DNA from: Candidatus Limnocylindrales bacterium
GTDB lineage: Bacteria > Desulfobacterota > Binatia > UBA1149 > CAITLU01
Direction: 5' to 3'
Assembly (NCBI GenBank): GCA_035571835.1
Contig: DATNBU010000042.1
Coordinates: 35,359-99,358 of the forward strand
Length of the DNA stretch: 64,000 nucleotides
Shown: piece after piece, positions 44,469-53,637 of the stretch
Position numbering within the stretch: position 1 is the stretch's first letter
How the letters are laid out: the number at the start of each line of letters is the position of its first letter
Position numbers and translations under genes: made by a program
Notes under the pieces: generated by a model
The model's database searches: none
What the model was told of the DNA's origin: nothing
Seen by the model: the letters and a program-made list of their open reading frames with translations, nothing else

Positions 44469-45976
44469 GAAAGCCGGCGCTCTGCATCCACGGCCACTTC
44501 TACCAGCCGCCGCGCGAAAATCCGTGGACCGGCCGCGTCGAAGCGCAGCCCAGTGCCGCGCCGGCGCACGACTGGAACGAGCGCATCACCGAAGAGTGCT
44601 ATCGCCCGAACAGCGCAGCGCGCCTGCTGCCGCACGCCGAGCGCAACCTCGGCGAGCGCGAGTTCATGAACTACGCGCACATGAGCTTCGATTTCGGCCC
44701 GACGCTTCTCGCGTATCTTGCGCGCGAGCAGCGCGACGTCCACGAAGCGCTCGTGGCCGGCGATCGCGATGCCGTTCGTCGTTTTTCCGGTCACGGCGCG
44801 GCGATCGCGCAAAGCTACTCGCATTCGATCCTGCCGCTCGCGAGCGCCCGCGACCGCCGCACCGAGGTCGTCTGGGGACTGCGCGATTTCGAGCTTCGCT
44901 TCGGGCGGCGCAGCGAAGGCCTGTGGTTGCCGGAGTGCGCCGCCGATACGCCGACCCTCGAGGAGCTCGCCGACGAAGGCGTGCGCTTCACGATCCTGTC
45001 GCCGCGCCAGGCGCGCCGCATCCGGCGCATCGGAAGCGAGAACTGGACCATGCTCGACGGCGACAAGACCATCGACACGCGCGTGCCGTATCTCGTCCGC
45101 CTCGGCGCCGGCCGCCAGATCGCGGTGTTCTTCTACGACGGCCCGCTCGCACATTCGGTCGCGTTCGGGCGCACGCTGTGCGACGGCGCAGCGTTTCTTG
45201 CCGCGCTCGAGCGCGAGCACGGCCATCTGCCCGGCCTCGTGCATTTCGCGACCGACGGAGAAACCTACGGGCACCACCAGCGGCTCGGCGAGATGGGCCT
45301 TGCGTGGCTGCTCGAGAGCGTCGAGCGCGGCGAAAGCGCATTCGACCTGACCGTCTACGGGCGCCATCTCGAAAAGCAGCCGCCGATACACGAAGTCGAG
45401 ATCTTCGAGAAGAGCTCGTGGAGCTGCGCGCACGGCGTCGAGCGCTGGCGAAGTGCATGCGGCTGTTCCGGCGGTCGCCGGCAGGGCAACCAGAGCTGGC
45501 GCACGCCGCTGCGCGAAGCGCTCGACCTGCTGCGCGACCTGCTCGCGCCGATCTATGAGCGCGAGTGCGGCGAGCTGCTCGAGGATCCGTGGGGTGCACG
45601 CGATCGTTTCGCCGAAGTGCTCGTGCGGCGCACGCCGCGGATCGAGAACATCTTCCTCGACCGCGAAGCGGGCCGCGTCCTCGCCGAGCCCGACAAGCTG
45701 CGCGCGCTCCAGCTTCTCGACATGCAGCGCCACGCACTGCTGATGTATGCGAGCTGCGCGTGGTTCTTCGACGATCTCTCGGATATCGAGCCGCTGCAGA
45801 CGGTTGCGCACGCTGCCCGTGCCATCGAGCTGGCCGGCGTGCGCGAAGTGCCGCGGCTCGAGCGGCTGTTCACCAACGCCCTGTCGCACGCGGTCGGCAA
45901 CGACGGCGCCACCGGCGACGTCGTCTACGAACGCGTCGTTGCCGCCCACCGCCCGGCAACCGACGCGAACAACTGA
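44465..45976 (+). CDS. Glycoside hydrolase family 57 protein (DUF3536-type)
   Basis: The 503-aa protein has the GH57 N-terminal motif HGHFYQPPRENPW, the nucleophile region WLPECAADTPTLE and the acid region VHFATDGETYGHHQRLGEMG, followed by a helical domain with SWSCAHGVERWRSACGC. It is an alpha-glucanase-like enzyme, perhaps a debranching or amylase activity. GTG at 44465 overlaps the glgB stop by 4 nt (GTGA), with AGGAG upstream; GTG at 44462 is possible. Specificity is not assigned. Confidence 0.9.
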   Translation: MRKPALCIHGHFYQPPRENPWTGRVEAQPSAAPAHDWNERITEECYRPNSAARLLPHAERNLGEREFMNYAHMSFDFGPTLLAYLAREQRDVHEALVAGDRDAVRRFSGHGAAIAQSYSHSILPLASARDRRTEVVWGLRDFELRFGRRSEGLWLPECAADTPTLEELADEGVRFTILSPRQARRIRRIGSENWTMLDGDKTIDTRVPYLVRLGAGRQIAVFFYDGPLAHSVAFGRTLCDGAAFLAALEREHGHLPGLVHFATDGETYGHHQRLGEMGLAWLLESVERGESAFDLTVYGRHLEKQPPIHEVEIFEKSSWSCAHGVERWRSACGCSGGRRQGNQSWRTPLREALDLLRDLLAPIYERECGELLEDPWGARDRFAEVLVRRTPRIENIFLDREAGRVLAEPDKLRALQLLDMQRHALLMYASCAWFFDDLSDIEPLQTVAHAARAIELAGVREVPRLERLFTNALSHAVGNDGATGDVVYERVVAAHRPATDANN

Positions 45977-45996
45977 AGAAGAGGAGACGGCCCCGA

Positions 45997-48126
45997 GTGG
46001 AAACACCGATCGAAATCGACGCTGCACGCCTGCGCGAACGGCTCGAACGCCTCGGCAGGAACCTGTGGTGGAGCTGGGATCACCGACTCGATCACATCCT
46101 GCGGCGCATCGATGCCGAGCTGTGGGAGCATCTTCGCCACAATCCGACCGCGTTCGTGCGCGACGTGACCGACGACAAGCTCGAAGGCGCTGCGGCCTCG
46201 GTGCTTCCGGACCTGATATCGACCGAGGATTCGCTGTCGGCGTACCTTGCCGATACGCACACGTGGGCCGGGCGCCACTGCCACAGCGTCGTGTCGGCTG
46301 CGATCGCGTACTTCAGCCCGGAGTTCTGCATCCACGAATCGCTGCCGATCTACTCGGGCGGACTAGGAGTGCTGGCCGGAGATCATCTCAAGAGCTGCTC
46401 GGACCTCGGAGTCGGCGCGGTCGGTGTGAGCCTGCTCTACCGCAACGGATATTTCGGCCAGCGCGTGCTCGCCGACGGCTGGCAGACCGAAACCTACGAC
46501 GAGCTCGATCCGTCGCGGCTTCCGATCACGCGCGTGCTCGCGACCGGCGGCGACCCGCTGGTCGTCGAAGTGCCGCTCGGAGAGATCACGCTGCACGCCG
46601 ACGTGTGGCGGGTCGAAGTGGGCCGTTGCTCGCTCGTTCTGCTCGATCCGCGCGACTGGCCCGAGTCGGTGCTGCCGGGCGCGCATCGCCTTTACGGCGG
46701 TGATCGCGAAACGCGGCTCGCGCAGGAGGTCGTGCTCGGCGTCGGCGGATATCGTGCGCTGCGCGCGATGGGCATCCGGCCGCGTGCGATCCACATGAAC
46801 GAAGGGCACTCGGCATTCGCGGCATTCGAGGTCATCGCAAGCCGCATGGAGGAGTCGGGGCTGCCGTTCGACGAAGCCGCAGTCGACGTGGCATCCGGCG
46901 TCGTGTTCACGACGCACACGCCGGTCGAAGCCGGCCACGACCGCTTCGATCCCGGCGCCTTGCTGGCGGCGCTCGAGCCGCTTCGCCGGCGGCTCGGTAT
47001 CGACGAGAAGAAGCTGCTCTCGTTCGGACGCGTCCGCCCCGACGACGACTCCGAAACGTTCTGCATGACGGTCTGCGCGATCAAGCTGGCGCGTCACACC
47101 AATGCCGTCAGTAGCCTTCACGGCCACGTCTCCAGGCGCATGTGGAAACAGCTGTGGCCCGAGGCGCGCGAGCTCGAGGTTCCGATCGGCCACGTCACCA
47201 ACGGTGTGCACTGCCGCACGTGGCTCGCGCCGGAGCTCGAGGCGGTCTACGGCAGCAGCCTGCTGCGCGACGGCTCGGACGCCATCGAGGCGGCGCTCGC
47301 ACACCGCGAGCTGCTCGAGCTCGACGAGGAGCGGCTGTGGTCGGTCAAGCAGCAGATGAAGCAGCGCATGCTCGCATTCGTCGCGAATCATGCGCGCCTC
47401 CGCAACGAGCGGCTCGGAATCGAAGAAGCGGCGGTCGAGCTCGATCCCCATGCGCTGACGATCGGCATCGCAAGACGCTTCGCACAGTACAAACGCGCGC
47501 TGCTTCCGTTCCGCGATCTCGAGCGTGCCCGCGCGCTGATGCTCGCCGACGGACGTCCCGTGCAGTTCCTGATTGCCGGCAAGGCCCATCCGGCCGACGA
47601 GCCGGCCAAGAGAGTCATCCAGGGAGTGCTCGCGCTCGCCCGCGAGCACGGCCTCGAGCATCGCGTCATGTTCGTGGAAGGCTACGGCCAGCGCATCAGC
47701 CGCATGATGCTGGCGGGCTGCGACCTGTGGCTCAACATTCCGCGCCGTCCTCTCGAAGCGTGCGGCACCAGCGGCATGAAAGCCGTGCTCAATGCGACGC
47801 TCAACTGCTCGACGCTCGACGGGTGGTGGGACGAAGCGTGGGATCCCGGCGTCGGTTTCGCCATCGGCAACGGCTCCGTGCACGTCGATGCGGCGATCCA
47901 GGACGAGCGCGACGCCGCCGCGGTGCTCGACGTGCTCGAGCACGAGGTCGTACCGCTCTACTTCCAGCGCGACGACCGCGGCATCCCGCGCGCATGGCTC
48001 GCCCACGTGAAGATGGCGCTGGCGCGCCTCGGTTACCGCTACAACTCCGATCGCATGGTGGCCGATTACGCGACGCTTCTCTATGCACCGGCCGCCGGCA
48101 CGGTCACGTCCGAGATCCGTCTCTGA
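45997..48126 (+). CDS. glgP: Alpha-glucan phosphorylase (short, DUF3417-type)
   Basis: The 709-aa protein has an N-terminal DUF3417 region (RLRERLERLGRNLWWSWD), then phosphorylase motifs YFSPEFCIHESLPIYSGGLGVLAGD, VTNGVHCRTW, GIARRFAQYKRA and the PLP-binding region EACGTSGMKAVLNATL. It degrades alpha-1,4-glucan to glucose-1-phosphate. GTG at 45997 is the start (GAGGAG upstream). It follows the GH57 gene by 20 nt in the same operon. It is shorter than mammalian phosphorylase (about 840 aa), as usual for this bacterial subgroup. Confidence 0.93.
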   Translation: METPIEIDAARLRERLERLGRNLWWSWDHRLDHILRRIDAELWEHLRHNPTAFVRDVTDDKLEGAAASVLPDLISTEDSLSAYLADTHTWAGRHCHSVVSAAIAYFSPEFCIHESLPIYSGGLGVLAGDHLKSCSDLGVGAVGVSLLYRNGYFGQRVLADGWQTETYDELDPSRLPITRVLATGGDPLVVEVPLGEITLHADVWRVEVGRCSLVLLDPRDWPESVLPGAHRLYGGDRETRLAQEVVLGVGGYRALRAMGIRPRAIHMNEGHSAFAAFEVIASRMEESGLPFDEAAVDVASGVVFTTHTPVEAGHDRFDPGALLAALEPLRRRLGIDEKKLLSFGRVRPDDDSETFCMTVCAIKLARHTNAVSSLHGHVSRRMWKQLWPEARELEVPIGHVTNGVHCRTWLAPELEAVYGSSLLRDGSDAIEAALAHRELLELDEERLWSVKQQMKQRMLAFVANHARLRNERLGIEEAAVELDPHALTIGIARRFAQYKRALLPFRDLERARALMLADGRPVQFLIAGKAHPADEPAKRVIQGVLALAREHGLEHRVMFVEGYGQRISRMMLAGCDLWLNIPRRPLEACGTSGMKAVLNATLNCSTLDGWWDEAWDPGVGFAIGNGSVHVDAAIQDERDAAAVLDVLEHEVVPLYFQRDDRGIPRAWLAHVKMALARLGYRYNSDRMVADYATLLYAPAAGTVTSEIRL

Positions 48127-48175
48127 GCACGACGGACGGACGCGAGCCGCAGCATATGGAAGGAGGCGAAGGAGA

Positions 48176-49609
48176 ATGACCGGGCTTCGCGCATCGTATC
48201 CGTACTGGCTGGCCGGCCGCGACGTGGCGGCCAATACCGATCTTGCCGTCACCGACAAGTTCACCGGCGAAGTCGCGACGCGCGTCGCGCTCGCCGGTCC
48301 GTCCGTCATCAGCGAAGCAATTGCGGCAGCTGCCGCGGCGGTCGAACCGATGCGCGAGATGGCCGCGTTCGAGCGCCAGGCCGTCCTCGACCACTGCGTC
48401 AAGCGGTTCCGCGAGCGCTTCGACGAGCTCGCGCTCGCGCTGTGCATCGAGGCCGGCAAGCCGATTCGCGACGCGCGCGGCGAGGTCACGCGCCTGATCG
48501 ACACGTTCCGGATCGCAGCGGAGGAGTCGGTGCGCATGACCGGCGAGGTCATGACGCTCGACATCAGCGCGCGGGCAAAGGGCTACCGCGGGATGTGGAA
48601 GCGGGTGCCGATCGGAGCGTGCTCGTTCATCTCGCCGTTCAACTTTCCGCTCAACCTGGCGGCCCACAAGATCGCTCCGGCGCTCGCTGTCGGCTGCCCG
48701 TTCGTGCTCAAGCCGGCCAGCCTGACTCCCATCGGCGCACTGATGATCGGGGAGATCCTGGCCGAGACGCGGCTGCCGCGCGGCGCGTTTTCGATCCTGC
48801 CGTGCCCGCGCGACGGCGCGGACCTGTTCTGCAAGGACGAGCGCTTGAAGCTGCTCAGCTTTACCGGCTCTCCGTCGGTCGGATGGCACCTGAAAGCCAA
48901 TGCCGGAAAGAAAAAGGTCGTGCTCGAGCTCGGCGGCAACGCCGCCGTGGTCGTCGATCGCGACTGGGACGTTGCCGACGCGGCCGAGCGCATCCTGTTC
49001 GGCGCGTTCTACCAGTCCGGACAGAGCTGCATCAGCGTGCAGCGGATCTATGCGCATTCGGAGATCTACGACCGCCTGCGCGATCGTCTCGTCGACGGCA
49101 CGCGCGCGCTCGTCTGCGGAAATCCGAGAGACGAAGCGGTCTCGATCGGGCCGCTGATCTCCGAACGCGACGCCGAGCGGCTCGAGAGCTGGATTCAGGA
49201 CGCGGTCGCGAGCGGGGCAACGCTGCTCTGCGGCGGCGAGCGGAGCGGAGCGATGCTGTCACCGGCGCTTCTCGAAGGCGTGCCGCGCGGCGCGATCTTG
49301 TCGTGCGAAGAAGCCTTTGGTCCGGTCGCGATCCTCGAACGTTTCGACGACTTCGATGCGGCCCTGGACGAGGTCAACCACAGCGCGTACGGGCTTCAGG
49401 CCGGCGTGTTCACGCGCGACCTGTTCAAGGCGGAGCGGGCGTGGAACGTGCTCGAGGTCGGCGGCGTAATCATCGGCGACGTGCCGAGTTGGCGCGTCGA
49501 TCACATGCCGTACGGCGGCGTCAAGGACAGCGGGCTCGGACGCGAGGGAGTGCGGTTCGCGATGGAAGACATGACCGAAATCCGCATGCTGGTGGTGCGC
49601 GGATCTTGA
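48176..49609 (+). CDS. Aldehyde dehydrogenase family protein
   Basis: The 477-aa protein has the NAD-binding and catalytic motifs ISPFNFPLNLAAHK, FTGSPSVGWHLK, ELGGNAAVV (Glu) and QSGQSCISVQR (catalytic Cys), and ends with GVKDSGLGREGVRFAMEDMTE. It oxidises an aldehyde to an acid with NAD(P)+. ATG at 48176 follows AAGGAG. It lies 50 bp after glgP in the same direction; whether it belongs functionally to the glucan operon is doubtful. It lacks the acylating CoA-binding features. Confidence 0.92.
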   Translation: MTGLRASYPYWLAGRDVAANTDLAVTDKFTGEVATRVALAGPSVISEAIAAAAAAVEPMREMAAFERQAVLDHCVKRFRERFDELALALCIEAGKPIRDARGEVTRLIDTFRIAAEESVRMTGEVMTLDISARAKGYRGMWKRVPIGACSFISPFNFPLNLAAHKIAPALAVGCPFVLKPASLTPIGALMIGEILAETRLPRGAFSILPCPRDGADLFCKDERLKLLSFTGSPSVGWHLKANAGKKKVVLELGGNAAVVVDRDWDVADAAERILFGAFYQSGQSCISVQRIYAHSEIYDRLRDRLVDGTRALVCGNPRDEAVSIGPLISERDAERLESWIQDAVASGATLLCGGERSGAMLSPALLEGVPRGAILSCEEAFGPVAILERFDDFDAALDEVNHSAYGLQAGVFTRDLFKAERAWNVLEVGGVIIGDVPSWRVDHMPYGGVKDSGLGREGVRFAMEDMTEIRMLVVRGS

Positions 49610-49612
49610 TCG

Positions 49613-49667
49613 CGTCGTCTCTTAAGCCGCCTGACAGCAGCTCATTCTTGAAAAGACGACGTTTTTT
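49613..49667 (+). terminator. Possible intrinsic terminator after the aldehyde dehydrogenase
   Basis: CGTCGTCT (49613-49620) pairs with AGACGACG (49654-49661) over 8 bp with a long 33-nt loop, followed by seven T that run into the REP-like repeat half-site, as at 5866-5931. Confidence 0.5.
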
Positions 49668-49689
49668 TAAATGTACCTGTCCCCTTTTT
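49668..49689. repeat. REP-like half-site, GGGACAGGTACA family
   Basis: TTAAATGTACCTGTCCCCTT, then TTTT, copies the right half of the 5822-5931 element exactly, but no left mate is present. It ends 1 nt before the corA stop codon. Confidence 0.75.
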
Positions 49690-49690
49690 C

Positions 49691-50731
49691 TCAGAGCAGC
49701 TTCGCGCGGCGCAGCAGGAAGACCAGTGTGCCGGCGATGGTCAGCACGACGAGCCAGAACAGCGCGTAGCCGTACTCCCATTTGAGCTCGGGCAGGATCT
49801 CGAAGTTCATCCCGTAGATGCCGCACAGGAACGTGAGCGGCATGAAGATCACGCTGACGGCGGTCAGGCGCTTCATGACTTCGTTGGTCCGGTAGCCGAC
49901 CATCGACATGTAGAGGTCGAGCGATCCCGAGAGGATGTCGCGGTCGGCGAGCAGATCGGCGAGGATGCATTCGACCGTGGTCGCCATGTTGGACAGGAAC
50001 GGACGCGTCTCCTCGCTGATGAACGGCGACTTTCTCTGTGCAAGCTCGGTCAGCATCGAACGTGCCGGAACCAGGATCTTGCGGAACGCGAGCAGGTCGT
50101 TGCCGACCGTTGCGACGCGCACGAACACCTCTTCGTTGATCTCGCCGATCAGGGCGAGCTGCAGTTTCTCCACGTGGCTTGCGAGATGCCTCTGGCCGAC
50201 GAGGAAATTTTCCGTCAGCTGCGACAGCAGCTCGTAGACGAGGAAGGCGGGGCCTTTCGCAAAGCGCAGGAAGTCGCCGCGGTAGTCGCGCAGCATTTCG
50301 TCCAGGAACGCCACCTGTCCGTGATGGATCGTCAGCAGGAAAAACTCGGCCACGACGACGCTGACGCGTTCGGTAACCAGACTGTCGTCACGGATCCGGC
50401 AGCCCGTCAGCGCGAGGAACAGATAGTCGTCGAACCGGCGAACGCGCGTGTCGGGCTCGCTTTCGAGCGCGTCGGCGAGGAGCATCGGATCGATGAGCTC
50501 GAGCTCGGAAAGAAGCGCACGCGCGCCTGCGGGATCGCCGGCCACGTCGATGTCGAGCCACAGATAGTGGCCCTCTTCGGCCGCTGGCCCGAAGCGCTCG
50601 AAGCCTGCGGAGCGTTCGATCTTGCGCTCGAAGTCGAACTCGATGAGGCGATGCGCGCAGGCACGGGCACCGGGACGGGAGGAATCGGAAACAGCGGGAT
50701 CGAAAGCGGATGGATCGGTCGCGAGGGCCAT
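49691..50731 (-). CDS. corA: CorA-type magnesium/cobalt transporter
   Basis: The 346-aa protein has a long N-terminal cytoplasmic funnel domain (helices rich in Glu/Leu/Arg, SVVVAEFFLLTIHHGQVAFL) and two C-terminal transmembrane helices with the signature YGMNF (GMN selectivity filter) and the final stretch ALFWLVVLTIAGTLVFLLRR. It transports Mg2+ (possibly Co2+, Ni2+) as a pentamer. ATG at 50731. Convergent with the aldehyde dehydrogenase, with the repeat in between. Confidence 0.95.
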   Translation of the reverse strand: MALATDPSAFDPAVSDSSRPGARACAHRLIEFDFERKIERSAGFERFGPAAEEGHYLWLDIDVAGDPAGARALLSELELIDPMLLADALESEPDTRVRRFDDYLFLALTGCRIRDDSLVTERVSVVVAEFFLLTIHHGQVAFLDEMLRDYRGDFLRFAKGPAFLVYELLSQLTENFLVGQRHLASHVEKLQLALIGEINEEVFVRVATVGNDLLAFRKILVPARSMLTELAQRKSPFISEETRPFLSNMATTVECILADLLADRDILSGSLDLYMSMVGYRTNEVMKRLTAVSVIFMPLTFLCGIYGMNFEILPELKWEYGYALFWLVVLTIAGTLVFLLRRAKLL

Positions 50732-50776
50732 GCGCCCAGTCTAGCGGCGGGCCGGTGATTGCGGTAGTTAGCCCCC

Positions 50777-51292
50777 ATGGCGAACCCCACGGCGACCTGC
50801 GAAACCTCCCTTGGCACCTTCCGCGTCGAGCTCTTCACCGACAAAATGCCGGTCACGGCGGGCAACTTCGTGAAGCTCGCCGAATCCGGATTCTACGACG
50901 GGCTGCACTTCCACCGGGTGATCGACAATTTCATGCTGCAGTTCGGCTGCCCTCACAGCCGCGATCCGAAAAGCCCGAAAGCAGGTACCGGCGGACCGCC
51001 TCACGGTACCATCGCCGACGAATTCCCTCCGGACTTCAAGGCTTCAAACGAGCCCGGAACCCTGTCGATGGCCAACACGGGCCGGCCGAACAGCGGCGGC
51101 TCCCAGTTCTTCGTCAACACGGTCCACAACGCGTACCTCGACTGGTTCTCGCCGGGTGCCTCGAAACACCCGGTCTTCGGTAAAGTGATCGAGGGCATGG
51201 ACGTCGTCCGCAAGATCGAAAAAACCCGCACCGACGGCAACGACCGGCCGATCGAACCGGTCAAGATGATCCGGGTGACCGTCACGCGATGA
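50777..51292 (+). CDS. Cyclophilin-type peptidyl-prolyl cis-trans isomerase
   Basis: The 171-aa protein has cyclophilin motifs: [60 protein letters not shown] and [14 protein letters not shown]. It accelerates proline isomerisation during protein folding; no signal peptide, so cytoplasmic. ATG at 50777. The stop overlaps the next ATG (ATGA). It is divergent from corA by only 45 bp. Confidence 0.95.
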   Translation: MANPTATCETSLGTFRVELFTDKMPVTAGNFVKLAESGFYDGLHFHRVIDNFMLQFGCPHSRDPKSPKAGTGGPPHGTIADEFPPDFKASNEPGTLSMANTGRPNSGGSQFFVNTVHNAYLDWFSPGASKHPVFGKVIEGMDVVRKIEKTRTDGNDRPIEPVKMIRVTVTR

Positions 51293-51696
51293 GCGGGAAG
51301 GACTGCAGCACGGACTGCCAGCCTGAGGCGCTCGCGGAAGACCCCGAGGTCGCGGTCGTCATGCGGGGCGCGCTTGCCGACCTTCAGCGCGCAGGCGACC
51401 GCCTGGGCCAGCACGGGATCGAATCGACGATCGTGCGCACCGACACCGAGGACAGCGCCGGCTGCTGCTCGACGAAGCTCTACCTGGTCGTCGCGCGCGA
51501 GGATGCGCCGGAGGCTTTTGCGGTCTTCGACTCCGAATGGAAGCGCGGGCTGACCGCGCAGCAGATCGCGGCTCTCGAGGCAGCCTCCGAGCTCGTGATC
51601 GATCCCGAGGCTCCCGAGACGACGTGTCCGGCCTGCCTTACGACGTTCGAGACCGGCCCCAGCGAATGTCCCGATTGCGGCCTCGCGCTCGGCTGA
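51289..51696 (+). CDS. Small zinc-ribbon protein (DUF2007-like)
   Basis: The 135-aa protein has an N-terminal segment (CSTDCQPE) and a helical/strand core ([40 protein letters not shown]) resembling the DUF2007 signal-transduction-like fold, then a C-terminal zinc ribbon ([18 protein letters not shown]). ATG at 51289 overlaps the cyclophilin stop (4 nt). It probably binds zinc; role unknown. Confidence 0.78.
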   Translation: MSGKDCSTDCQPEALAEDPEVAVVMRGALADLQRAGDRLGQHGIESTIVRTDTEDSAGCCSTKLYLVVAREDAPEAFAVFDSEWKRGLTAQQIAALEAASELVIDPEAPETTCPACLTTFETGPSECPDCGLALG

Positions 51697-51751
51697 CGCA
51701 CCGGGCGAAGCCAGCGCGCCGCGCGCACCCTCATCTTGCAAGCAGGCGCAG

Positions 51752-51792
51752 GGCGCGCTGCGCGCAGCACTGAGGCTGCGCCGCAGCGCGCC
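51752..51792. repeat. GC-rich hairpin between convergent genes
   Basis: GGCGCGCTGCGCGCAGC (51752-51768) pairs with the reverse complement at 51775-51792 with one bulge. It lies between the zinc-ribbon gene (+) and the peroxiredoxin gene (-) without a T tract. Part of it, GCGCGCCAGATGCGC, recurs in reverse at about 10170-10184. Confidence 0.65.
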
Positions 51793-51853
51793 AGATGCGC
51801 TCGTTCAACTGTCGCGGAATGTCTCGCGCGCCCGCGTCAACTGTCTCGCCGGA

Positions 51854-52456
51854 TCACAGCTCCTTCGCATGCTGCGAAAGATATTCGGCAACGCCGGCAG
51901 TGTCCGCCTTCATTCCGGGCTTGCCCTTGTTCCAGCCTGCAGGACAGACCTCGCCGTGCTTCTCGGTGAACTGCAGCGCATCGACCACGCGCAACATTTC
52001 ATCGATGTCACGACCGAGGGGCAGATCGTTTACGATCTGGTGACGAACAACACCGTCGCGATCGACGAGAAAACTTCCACGAAATGCGACCCCCCCCTCA
52101 GACTCCACGTCATATGCCTTCGCTATCTCATGTTTGACGTCGGCCACGAGGGTATAGCCGACTTTTCCGATTCCGCCCTTGTCGACGGACGTGCTCTTCC
52201 AGGCCAGATGCGTGAACTGGGAGTCGATCGAGACACCGATCACTTCGACACCCCGCTTGTGGAATTCGTCAAGTCGGTGATCGAACGCGATCAGCTCCGA
52301 CGGGCAGACGAACGTGAAATCGAGCGGATAGAAGAAGATGACGGCGTATTTGCCGCGAATCGCCTCGGAAAGGCGATAATTTTCATCGATCTCGTTGCTT
52401 CCGAGCACTGCGGCTGCGGTGAAATCCGGGGCTTTTTTTCCGACGAGTACTGCCAT
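51854..52456 (-). CDS. Typical 2-Cys peroxiredoxin (AhpC/Prx1)
   Basis: The 200-aa protein has the peroxidatic motif FYPLDFTFVCPSE and the resolving VCPAGW near the C-terminus, plus GKKAPDFTAAAVLGSNEI at the start. It reduces H2O2 and organic hydroperoxides via thioredoxin or AhpF-type reductants. ATG at 52456 (MAVLVGKK) is preferred over the upstream extension because the homologous N-terminus begins there. It stands alone, divergent from the MqsA-like regulator. Confidence 0.93.
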   Translation of the reverse strand: MAVLVGKKAPDFTAAAVLGSNEIDENYRLSEAIRGKYAVIFFYPLDFTFVCPSELIAFDHRLDEFHKRGVEVIGVSIDSQFTHLAWKSTSVDKGGIGKVGYTLVADVKHEIAKAYDVESEGGVAFRGSFLVDRDGVVRHQIVNDLPLGRDIDEMLRVVDALQFTEKHGEVCPAGWNKGKPGMKADTAGVAEYLSQHAKEL

Positions 52457-52627
52457 TTTCGTATCCTTTTGCGCGGCATTGAACCGGTGGGTGTGTGCGC
52501 AACGCAGCGAACGCTCCGAGCGCACCGATCGAGATCCGCGAGTCTAGAGTGACGAAAATCGGGGTCAAACCTGAATGTGACGCAGAGCGCAGCATCCAAT
52601 GTGCGGGCATACCGATCGACTAGTCCC

Positions 52628-52665
52628 TTGACACCCTGAGGCCTGGGGCCAACGATCAATGATCG
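52628..52665 (+). promoter_or_regulatory. Probable promoter and palindromic operator of the MqsA-like regulator gene
   Basis: A perfect -35 TTGACA (52628-52633) is followed after 17 bp by AACGAT (52651-52656). A 13-bp perfect palindrome CGATCAATGATCG (52653-52665) overlaps the -10. The regulator gene starts about 80 bp downstream, so autoregulation is plausible. Confidence 0.5.
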
Positions 52666-52747
52666 CACCGGCAAATCGCTGCTCTGCGGCAGTCCATTAC
52701 GGTGCCGAACCGGCGGGAAACTGGCCCCCGCCGACAGGAAAGCAACC

Positions 52748-53431
52748 ATGAAGAAAAAATCGCGGCGCAATGCGCCAAATACCGTCATCGTCCCCCGGCG
52801 TGCGGACCGCTGTGAAGAATGCGATTCCGCTCTGCGCTGGAAGACGTCGACCTCTGCAAAACCATATGCGTTTCCCGAGTATGGGTTCCCGCTTCAGGTC
52901 TCCGGACTCTCGACGGCCGCTTGCTCGCGGTGTGGAACCGTCCACGCGGCCATCGCCAATCCCGACCGGTTCCGGGCCTCCGTACTCGAGGAGATCCTGA
53001 AGAAACAAGGTCCCCTGACTGCGAGCGAGATCGTTTTTCTTCGCAAGACATTGGGGCTGACGGGTGGGAAGTTTGCCGGCCTCGTCGGTGTCAGCCGTGA
53101 GCATGTTTCGCACATCGAACAGGGCCACGCACCGAATCTCGGGACCGCCGCGGATCGCCTGGCGCGCCTGATGATTGCATCGAAGCTCGATCCGTCTCTC
53201 GCCTTCATGAAGCGGCTGCTCAACCAACTCGACGAGAACATCGGCACGCGATCGCGCCGAAAGGTGGTGCGACATGCCGGTTATCGCGTCAACGTCGCCG
53301 GACGCGGACCGAGCGTCACTGCGAAAGCAGACGGACGCCGCCCGAGCGAGCGCCGGTCGGGTGGGAAGCGAACTGCGGTAGGCGTGCACGCGCGCAGCGG
53401 AAACCTCCGTCAGCGAGGACGCGCGCGCTGA
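52748..53431 (+). CDS. MqsA-like zinc-finger HTH regulator (orphan)
   Basis: The 227-aa protein has an N-terminal zinc finger (C22-x2-C25 and C59-x2-C62, with YGFPLQVSGLSTAACSRCG) and a Cro/C1-like HTH (about 92-142, TASEIVFLRKTLGLTGGKFA), the architecture of the MqsA/HigA2 antitoxin class. The C-terminal tail (about 170-227) is Arg/Gly-rich and disordered. No mqsR-like toxin lies nearby, so this is probably a free-standing regulator. The upstream promoter overlaps a palindrome (52653-52665). The gene is followed by GC-rich repeats. Confidence 0.8.
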   Translation: MKKKSRRNAPNTVIVPRRADRCEECDSALRWKTSTSAKPYAFPEYGFPLQVSGLSTAACSRCGTVHAAIANPDRFRASVLEEILKKQGPLTASEIVFLRKTLGLTGGKFAGLVGVSREHVSHIEQGHAPNLGTAADRLARLMIASKLDPSLAFMKRLLNQLDENIGTRSRRKVVRHAGYRVNVAGRGPSVTAKADGRRPSERRSGGKRTAVGVHARSGNLRQRGRAR

Positions 53432-53472
53432 CCGACAGCCCCCTCCTCCGAGGGGCTGTGCAAAATCGGTGA

Positions 53473-53507
53473 CGGCGTGGGCGCGGCGAGGAGCCGTGCC
53501 CACGCCG
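53473..53507. repeat. GC-rich hairpin
   Basis: CGGCGTGGGCGCGGC (53473-53487) and GCCGTGCCCACGCCG (53493-53507) form a 15-bp stem with one mismatch and a 5-nt loop. It lies just after the MqsA-like gene and before the 26-bp tandem repeats. Confidence 0.75.
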
Positions 53508-53537
53508 CATCCTCCTTCGCTTCGCACGACGCGCAAC

Positions 53538-53613
53538 GCGCGAATCTCTGCACGTCGCGCTGTGCGCGAATCTCTGCACGTCGCGCCGTGCGCGAATCCC
53601 TGCACGTCGCATT
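53538..53613. repeat. 26-bp tandem repeat array
   Basis: Units start at 53538, 53564 and 53590 (GCGCGAATCTCTGCACGTCG core), the third shorter by two bases. Each unit has GCGCGA/TCGCGC arms. It is not a CRISPR: units are contiguous, with no spacers. It lies between the MqsA-like gene and the convergent LLM gene. Confidence 0.85.
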
Positions 53614-53637
53614 GCGCGCGACTCTTCCTGCAACGCG

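Noticed and set aside
46363..48564. 733-aa open frame on the minus strand
   Set aside because: Antisense to glgP and the aldehyde dehydrogenase; composition is Arg/Ala-rich without motifs.
53538..53613. CRISPR array
   Set aside because: Units are contiguous with no unique spacers and there are no cas genes.
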